DNA of 45,449 nt from an uncultured Oscillospiraceae bacterium (GTDB lineage: Bacteria > Bacillota > Clostridia > Oscillospirales > Oscillospiraceae), in the NCBI GenBank assembly GCA_934597345.1, contig CAKTRJ010000020.1:1-45449 (forward strand), read 5' to 3'. Below the pieces are notes generated by a model. It did no database searches. It was not told the origin of the DNA and was given only the letters and a program-made list of their open reading frames with translations. Made by a program: the position numbers and the translations under genes. Positions 40,828 to 45,449 of the stretch are shown piece after piece; the stretch's first letter is position 1; every line of letters starts with the position of its first letter.

Positions 40828-41631
40828 TTAGGAGATTTTATTCCCGGCTTTGGAGTAGCGCATTGCTTCCTTGCAGTACACCGACAGATTGACGATCCAG
40901 ACAAGGCAAACCATAAGCGAAGGCAGGAATCCAATGTCGAACACAAGCGCACAGACTGCAAGCACGATGGCTAAAACCGCGCAGACCATATTTGTCGCGG
41001 AGTATGCTTTGAATGCACACTTGCCAATCATAATCTTCTCGGCTTCGTCACATTCCTCCAGCCACTTCTTCTGAAACCTCATATCGTAGACGGACGCTTT
41101 CTTTTCGGGATTTGTCTGCTTGGCGGTGTCCATGCACTTCTGCTGAATGATGACCGCCTCGATCATAATGGCGGAGAAAGCCGCAACGCCGATAGAAAAG
41201 ATGCTCGTACTGTCCTTTCTGTCAAATGTCGCAAAGCCCCCGGAATAGGACGCCGCGATCAGAAAATAGGAGAGGATCAAAGCTGCGCTTGTGAGCCAGA
41301 TCACGGCAGACAGCTTTCTGTCGATCGTGTCTGAGATGTCCTCATCCTCGCCGTCCCACGCAGCGGCCAGCTTTCTTGCGCTCCGGTAGATCGGGACGCA
41401 GACTGCCGGCACGATGACCGCCAGCGCCACCATCAGCCACGGGGCGATGTGTGTTCCAAAAAATGCTCCCGCGTCCTTCAGCATATCAACCAGTTGGTTC
41501 ATCCCGCCTGTTGCCGCGCCACGACCGGAACAATAACCGATCACGCCGCCGATGATCGCACATACCACTGCAAAAAGCAAAAACTTCGGAAGCGCTTTGC
41601 GATTGGCGCTTCTGATTTCATCATTTTTCAT
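40828..41631 (-). CDS. DUF3169-family membrane protein
   Basis: 267 residues from the ATG at 41631, which overlaps the end of the XRE gene. About six membrane helices in the pattern of DUF3169: LPKFLLFAVVCAIIGGVIGY, WLMVALAVIVPAVCVPIY, VIWLTSAALILSYFLI, SIGVAAFSAIMIEAVII, and two near the C terminus. Gene pairs of an XRE regulator and DUF3169 are common in Firmicutes; function unknown. Translation is probably coupled to the regulator. Confidence 0.8.
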   Translation of the reverse strand: MKNDEIRSANRKALPKFLLFAVVCAIIGGVIGYCSGRGAATGGMNQLVDMLKDAGAFFGTHIAPWLMVALAVIVPAVCVPIYRSARKLAAAWDGEDEDISDTIDRKLSAVIWLTSAALILSYFLIAASYSGGFATFDRKDSTSIFSIGVAAFSAIMIEAVIIQQKCMDTAKQTNPEKKASVYDMRFQKKWLEECDEAEKIMIGKCAFKAYSATNMVCAVLAIVLAVCALVFDIGFLPSLMVCLVWIVNLSVYCKEAMRYSKAGNKIS

Positions 41632-41839
41632 TTTCCGCTTCCTCCTGCAAATAGAAAACTTCTTCCACCGTAACGCCGCATACCTTTGCAATCGTCAGGG
41701 CAAGGGTGACGGACGGCGAATAATCGCCCCGCTCGATCAGGCTGATCGTCTGCCGCGATACGCCGCATAAGCGCCCCATTTCCTGCTGATTCACATTCAG
41801 TGCAGCTCTGCGTTCCTTCAAACGATTTCGCAGTATCAT
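41621..41839 (-). CDS. XRE-family (Cro/C1-type) transcriptional regulator
   Basis: 72 residues, a stand-alone HTH domain: LKERRAALNVNQQEMGRLCG, VSRQTISLIERGDYSPSVTL, ALTIAKVCGVTVEEVF. Start chosen at 41839 by GGAGGTGCTGT; the longer frame reaches back into the operator. It overlaps the DUF3169 gene by 11 bases. A symmetric four-box operator covers its promoter, so it very likely represses itself and DUF3169. Confidence 0.92.
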   Translation of the reverse strand: MILRNRLKERRAALNVNQQEMGRLCGVSRQTISLIERGDYSPSVTLALTIAKVCGVTVEEVFYLQEEAENEK

Positions 41840-41852
41840 ACAGCACCTCCAT

Positions 41853-41914
41853 ATGACAATTCTGTTTGTCTGAATGACAATTATCATTGTCATAATGCAT
41901 TATACTCTTGTCAT
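41853..41914. promoter_or_regulatory. Symmetric four-box operator of the XRE regulator
   Basis: ATGACAAT occurs at 41853-41860 and 41874-41881, and its complement at 41886-41893 (ATTGTCAT) and 41907-41914 (CTTGTCAT, one change). The inner pair forms a perfect 8-bp palindrome around TATC, and the outer boxes lie exactly 21 bases from the inner ones on each side, so the whole 62-base array is symmetric about one centre. Confidence 0.75.
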
Positions 41915-41927
41915 CTTAACGTGTCAA
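41899..41927 (-). promoter_or_regulatory. Consensus promoter of the XRE-DUF3169 operon
   Basis: On the minus strand TTGACA (41922-41927), 17 bases, TATAAT (41899-41904). The -10 falls between operator boxes 3 and 4, and box 4 lies inside the spacer. Confidence 0.85.
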
Positions 41928-41951
41928 TAGAGCTCATAGAAAAGTTACACA

Positions 41952-41983
41952 GGCAGCCGTGGAAAAAGCGGCTGCCTTTTTTA
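41952..41983 (+). terminator. Plus-strand intrinsic terminator
   Basis: AGGCAGCCG pairs with CGGCTGCCT, then TTTTTT. No intact plus-strand gene precedes it closely, so it may be left from a lost gene or insulate the ABC operon. Confidence 0.7.
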
Positions 41984-42238
41984 TCTGGACTTTGCCAAGG
42001 TTTGGGGCAGCAGAGAGCAAGATTCTACCGAGGTGCCTGATTTTGAACCTGTCCTGACCGAAAGTCCCTGCAAATCCAGCTCGTTCGCAAAGTGCTTACA
42101 GTTTCGTTTGAAACCGTCTTGACAATATTCATCGGAGAGTGTTGTTCAATTTTTGTTCACGCGTTTTTTCAAGCTCATTTCAAGTCCGTCCGTTACCATC
42201 CTCTGGATACCTGATATCACAGGCAAGGAGGTAATACG
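41984..42238. other. Upstream region of the ABC exporter operon
   Basis: No gene is convincing. GTTCA repeats 11 bases apart (42144-42148 and 42155-42159), and TTTTCAAGCTCATTT near 42167-42181 resembles TTTTCAGGTTCATTT upstream of the response regulator, suggesting shared control. A strong ribosome binding site (AAGGAGGT) ends the region. Confidence 0.4.
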
Positions 42239-42979
42239 ATGATCGAAGTTTCCCATCTCACCAAGTATTACGGCAGCTTTCTGGCGGTGGACGACCTGTC
42301 CTTTACCATTCCGGACGGGCATGTCTACGGCTTTCTCGGCCCCAACGGGGCAGGGAAGTCTACCACCATGAACATCATGACCGGCTGTCTGTCCCCCACG
42401 GCAGGAAAGGTCTCCATCGACGGCCACGACATTCTCACGGAGCCGGAGGCGGCCAAGCGCTGCATGGGCTATCTGCCGGAGCAGCCGCCGCTGTATCTGA
42501 ACGAAACGCCATGGGAGTATCTGGCCTTCGTCGGCGAGGCCAAGGGCCTGCGGGGCGGCGCGCTGCGCAGCCAGATCGAGAGCGTCATGGCCCGGACGAA
42601 GATCACGGAGATGGGTGATCGACCCATCTCCGCTTTGTCCAAGGGCTACAAGCAGCGCGTGGGCATCGCCCAGGCGCTGCTTGGCGACCCGAAGGTGGTC
42701 ATTCTGGATGAGCCTACGGTGGGCCTTGACCCCCTACAGATCATCGAGATCCGCGACCTAATCCGCCAGTTGGGGGAAAAGCACACGGTGATCCTAAGCT
42801 CCCACATTCTCTCGGAGGTGCAGGCCATCTGCGACAAGGTGCTGATCATCTCCCGCGGGAAGCTGGCGGCCTATGACGACACGGAAAAGCTGGTGGCCAA
42901 CGGCAAAACCACGCTGGAGAGCGTGTTCCTGGAGCTGACCGAGGGCCAGCTGTTGGACGGCGGGGAGGTGAGGGTATGA
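42239..42979 (+). CDS. ABC transporter ATP-binding protein (GldA/NatA-like exporter)
   Basis: 246 residues. Walker A GPNGAGKST at about 38-46, Q-loop YLPEQPPLY, signature LSKGYKQRVG (degenerate LSxGxxQR), Walker B VVILDEPTVGLDP and the H-loop SSHIL. The short form with LTKYYGSFLAVDDLSF at the start is typical of ABC-2 exporters of the GldA/CcmA type. Overlaps the permease gene by 4 bases (ATGA). Confidence 0.93.
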   Translation: MIEVSHLTKYYGSFLAVDDLSFTIPDGHVYGFLGPNGAGKSTTMNIMTGCLSPTAGKVSIDGHDILTEPEAAKRCMGYLPEQPPLYLNETPWEYLAFVGEAKGLRGGALRSQIESVMARTKITEMGDRPISALSKGYKQRVGIAQALLGDPKVVILDEPTVGLDPLQIIEIRDLIRQLGEKHTVILSSHILSEVQAICDKVLIISRGKLAAYDDTEKLVANGKTTLESVFLELTEGQLLDGGEVRV

Positions 42980-43839
42980 CGGCAGTCTGGAAGCATGAGC
43001 TGCGCAGCTGCGTCCACTCATTGAGCGCGTGGCTCTACTGCGCGTTTATGTTGGCCTTTGTGGGCGTGGGCGCCATGTACTATAACATTCAGTCAGCGGT
43101 GGCCAACTTTGAGTATGTGCTGAGCTTTGTATGCATCGGCCTGGTATTCATCGTGCCGGTGCTGACTATGCGGACACTGGCAGAGGAGCGGAAGCAGAAA
43201 ACGGATCAACTGCTGTACTCCCTGCCGCTGAAGCTGTGGCACATCATCGCGGGCAAGTATCTGGCGCTGCTGGTGGTCTTTCTGGTGCCGCTGGTGATCA
43301 TCGCATTTTACCCGCTGGTGTTCTCTCAATATGGCGAGGTCTATCTGCTGACCTCCTACGGTTCGCTGCTGGCCTTCTTCCTGCTGGGTGCGGCGCTGAT
43401 CTCTATTGGGATGTTCATTTCCTCCCTGACAGAGAATCAGGGCTTTGCCGCCGGTATCGGCATCGTGGCGCTGCTGCTGAACTATTACAGCGTCTCGCTG
43501 GCGGAGCAGGTGTCCGCCACGGCGCTGGGCTCCTTCGCGGTGCTGCTGGTGCTGGCGCTGCTGCTGGGTGTGCTGATCCGCCACCTGACCGGCAGCGAGA
43601 CGGTGGGCTTTGGCGTCAGTATCGCCCTGATGGCGGTATGCGGCGTGGTGTATTTCATCGACAGCAGCAAATTTGAGGGGCTGGTGCCGGATATCATGAC
43701 CAAGCTGTCCCTGTTCCAGCGGTTCATACCCTTCGTTAACGGCGTGTTTGATGTGACCGCACTGGTGTATGACCTGACGGTCATCGCCTTTTTCCTGTTC
43801 CTGTCGGTGCGGTCACTGGAGAAAAGGAGGTACAACTGA
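42976..43839 (+). CDS. ABC-2 type permease (GldF-like)
   Basis: 287 residues with six membrane helices: about 16-36, 47-66 with LTMRTLAEERKQKTDQLLYSLPL after it (the classic ABC-2 cytoplasmic loop), then YLALLVVFLVPLVIIAFYPL, a long pair, FAVLLVLALLLGVLI and a C-terminal helix. Partner of the ATPase before it; the next two genes encode GldG-like and DUF4340 proteins, as in the conserved GldA-F-G cluster. Its last base is shared with the next start. Confidence 0.9.
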   Translation: MTAVWKHELRSCVHSLSAWLYCAFMLAFVGVGAMYYNIQSAVANFEYVLSFVCIGLVFIVPVLTMRTLAEERKQKTDQLLYSLPLKLWHIIAGKYLALLVVFLVPLVIIAFYPLVFSQYGEVYLLTSYGSLLAFFLLGAALISIGMFISSLTENQGFAAGIGIVALLLNYYSVSLAEQVSATALGSFAVLLVLALLLGVLIRHLTGSETVGFGVSIALMAVCGVVYFIDSSKFEGLVPDIMTKLSLFQRFIPFVNGVFDVTALVYDLTVIAFFLFLSVRSLEKRRYN

Positions 43840-45272
43840 TGAAAAAACCTGCCTTTTTGAAGGAGAGCGGCGGCAGCAAGATCGCCCTGCAGGGCGGCAG
43901 CTACTCGCTGGCGGTGACGGCCATCGTGCTGGCGATCCTGGTGGCGGTCAATGTGCTGGTTTCGGTGCTGCCCACCTCCGCCACCCGGTATGACATCAGC
44001 GCGACGAAGCTCTATTCCATCACCAGCAATACCAAGGCGGTGATCAGCGGTCTGACGGAGGATGTGACCATCTACTGGATCGTCCAGGCGGATCAGGAGG
44101 ACGAGGTCATCAGCAACCTGCTGGACAAGTATGAAAGTCTTTCCGACCACATTACGGTGGTAAAGAAGAACCCGGATGTCTATCCCACCTTTGCTGCTCA
44201 GTATACCGACGAAACGGTGTACAACAACAGCCTTGTGGTGGAGTGCGGCAGCAAGAGCCGCTATATCGCCTACGACGACATCTACCTGCAGGAGGTGGAC
44301 TACACCACCTACTCCTACGCCACCTCCTTTGACGGCGAGGGCGCTATCACCTCCGCCATCGACTATGTGGTCAGCGAGGAGCTGCCCCAGCTCTATGTGC
44401 TGGAGGGCCACGGCGAGGCGGAACTGTCCACCGTGTTCAGTGAGCAGCTTGGCAAAGAGAACATGGAGGTCAACACATTCTCCCTGCTGACGGAGAACGC
44501 CGTGCCCGACGCGGCGGACTGCGTGCTGATCTACGCCCCGGAGAGCGATATCTCCACAGAGGAAAAGGCCATTCTGGCCGACTATGTGTCTACCGGCGGC
44601 AAGCTGCTGGTGCTGGCCGGGCCTACGGAGGACGGCACACTGACCAATCTGTACAGCCTGCTGGCGGACTACGGCGTGACGGCGGCGGACGGCATCGTGG
44701 TGGAGGGCGACAGCAGCCACTACGCCTTCGGCTATCCCCATATTCTGCTGCCGGACATGGCTGACAGCGAGATCACCCAGTCCCTGACGGCGGAGAACTA
44801 CTACGCCATCATCCCCATTGCACAGGGCATGACTATCTCCGACAGCGCCACGAATGTGACGGCTCTGCTGACCACCTCTGACGCATCCTTCAGCAAGGTG
44901 GCGGGCTATCAGCTATCCACCTATGAAAAGGAGGACGGCGATACAGACGGCCCCTTTGCCGTGGCAGTATCCGTGGCGGACAGCAGCGGCGGCGAGATCG
45001 TGTGGTTTGGCTCCTCCCTGATGCTGGAGGAAGGGTACAACGATTATTCCTCCGGCGGCAATCTGGATATGGTGATGAACGCCCTGTCCGATCTGGTGGG
45101 CGAACGGGAGGCTATTGCCATCCGCAGCAAGTCGCTGGACTATAACTATCTGACCATCAGCGAGTCAACGGCGTCGCTGCTGAAGACGGTGATGATCGGC
45201 GTAATCCCCATCGCCTTTGCGGCAGTGGGCATTTATGTGGTGGCGAAACGGAGGATGAAGCGCCATGGGTAA
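43839..45272 (+). CDS. GldG-family ABC-associated membrane protein
   Basis: 477 residues. N-terminal membrane helix (about 20-42, SLAVTAIVLAILVAVNVLVS), a large extracytoplasmic region (DISATKLYSITSNTKAVISG, VVSEELPQLYVLEGHGEAEL and LADYVSTGGKLLVLAGPTED are GldG/ABC_transp_aux hallmarks), and a C-terminal helix (VMIGVIPIAFAAVGIYVVA) with RRMKR. Works with the exporter, cargo unknown. GAGGTACAACTG precedes the ATG. Confidence 0.9.
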   Translation: MKKPAFLKESGGSKIALQGGSYSLAVTAIVLAILVAVNVLVSVLPTSATRYDISATKLYSITSNTKAVISGLTEDVTIYWIVQADQEDEVISNLLDKYESLSDHITVVKKNPDVYPTFAAQYTDETVYNNSLVVECGSKSRYIAYDDIYLQEVDYTTYSYATSFDGEGAITSAIDYVVSEELPQLYVLEGHGEAELSTVFSEQLGKENMEVNTFSLLTENAVPDAADCVLIYAPESDISTEEKAILADYVSTGGKLLVLAGPTEDGTLTNLYSLLADYGVTAADGIVVEGDSSHYAFGYPHILLPDMADSEITQSLTAENYYAIIPIAQGMTISDSATNVTALLTTSDASFSKVAGYQLSTYEKEDGDTDGPFAVAVSVADSSGGEIVWFGSSLMLEEGYNDYSSGGNLDMVMNALSDLVGEREAIAIRSKSLDYNYLTISESTASLLKTVMIGVIPIAFAAVGIYVVAKRRMKRHG

Positions 45273-45449
45273 CATGAAAAAACTGTATCTTTTGCTGGGC
45301 GTGCTGGCGCTGGTGTGCGGCGCGGTATTTCTGGTGAGCCGCATCCAGCAGCATCAGGAGGCCATCCGCAGTGGCACCACCACGGTGCTGACGCTGGACA
45401 CCTCCACGGCCACCGCTCTTTCGTGGGAGTACGCCGACAACAGCTTTTC
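45265..45449 (+). CDS. DUF4340-type membrane protein, 5' part (cut by window edge)
   Basis: 61 complete codons: MGNMKKLYLLLGVLALVCGA is followed by VFLVSRIQQHQEAI and then an extracytoplasmic start (TTTVLTLDTSTATALSWEY). DUF4340 proteins regularly follow GldG in these clusters. It overlaps the GldG-like gene by 8 bases. The rest is beyond the window. Confidence 0.75.
   Translation, partial: MGNMKKLYLLLGVLALVCGAVFLVSRIQQHQEAIRSGTTTVLTLDTSTATALSWEYADNSF

Noticed and set aside
1..45449. CRISPR array, tRNA or rRNA genes
   Set aside because: No regularly spaced repeats and no cloverleaf or rRNA-like conserved stretches seen while reading either strand.

Overview
The window looks like chromosomal DNA of a GC-rich (by eye high-50s percent), strictly anaerobic, butyrate-type member of the Clostridia, most like gut Oscillospiraceae (Flavonifractor/Intestinimonas/Oscillibacter-like). 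The reasons are 4-hydroxybutyryl-CoA dehydratase with its dehydrogenase and CoA-transferase, oleate hydratase, a split transketolase, DhaS-like TetR regulators, strong GGAGG-type ribosome binding sites and sigma-A style promoters. Genus assignment is inference. I see no rRNA, tRNA or CRISPR array.

Layout. (1) 1-161: start of a PucR-type regulator running off the left edge on the minus strand, then about 1 kb with one unrecognised small ORF and two hairpins. (2) 1.2-9.85 kb: a plus-strand catabolic operon with an SDR dehydrogenase, a sugar isomerase/epimerase, a class II aldolase, remnants of a 2-oxoacid dehydrogenase E1, intact E2 and E3, a second SDR with an N-terminal extension, and a transketolase split into N and C subunits. 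The aldolase gene is joined to the 3' half of E1-beta; the aldolase tail, all of E1-alpha and the first part of E1-beta are missing. (3) 10.0-14.5 kb: 4-hydroxybutyrate to crotonyl-CoA operon (4hbD, abfD, two small cysteine proteins, abfT). (4) 14.5-15.1 kb: hairpin-dense non-coding stretch, possibly a mobile-element scar. (5) 15.1-17.6 kb: oleate hydratase and its TetR regulator, with tandem palindromes over a divergent promoter. (6) 18.1-19.0 kb: small zinc-ribbon and membrane genes.

(7) 19.06-20.66 kb: alpha/beta hydrolase divergent from a TetR gene. (8) 20.8-23.1 kb: a small helical protein overlapping an FtsH-type membrane AAA protease. (9) 23.2-25.0 kb: glutaredoxin-like protein, ATC-hydrolase family protein and a metal amidohydrolase. 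(10) 25.1-32.1 kb: a TetR gene divergent from a three-gene operon (small protein, RND/MMPL exporter, large GLUG-repeat surface protein). (11) 32.2-38.1 kb, minus strand: RpiR regulator, PhnD-PhnC-PhnE-PhnE importer and cytoplasmic metallophosphatase, with an attenuator-like hairpin after phnD. (12) 38.4-40.3 kb: OmpR-type two-component system. (13) 40.4-41.9 kb, minus strand: XRE regulator, DUF3169 protein and a separate small membrane protein; the XRE promoter carries a symmetric four-box operator. (14) 42.2-45.4 kb: an ABC-2 exporter operon (ATPase, permease, GldG-like, DUF4340), cut by the right edge.

How they work together. The first operon converts a polyol or sugar through oxidation, isomerisation, aldol cleavage and transketolase steps, and once fed a lipoyl dehydrogenase complex. 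The abf operon turns succinic semialdehyde or 4-hydroxybutyrate into crotonyl-CoA for butyrate formation. Most of the rest are self-contained regulator-plus-effector modules for envelope, lipid or uptake functions. The most novel-looking items are the two cysteine proteins inside the abf operon, the MMPL pump with a bactofilin-like tail coupled to a GLUG/helical surface protein, the RpiR-linked Phn-type importer with a cytosolic nucleotidase, and the deletion that removes E1.
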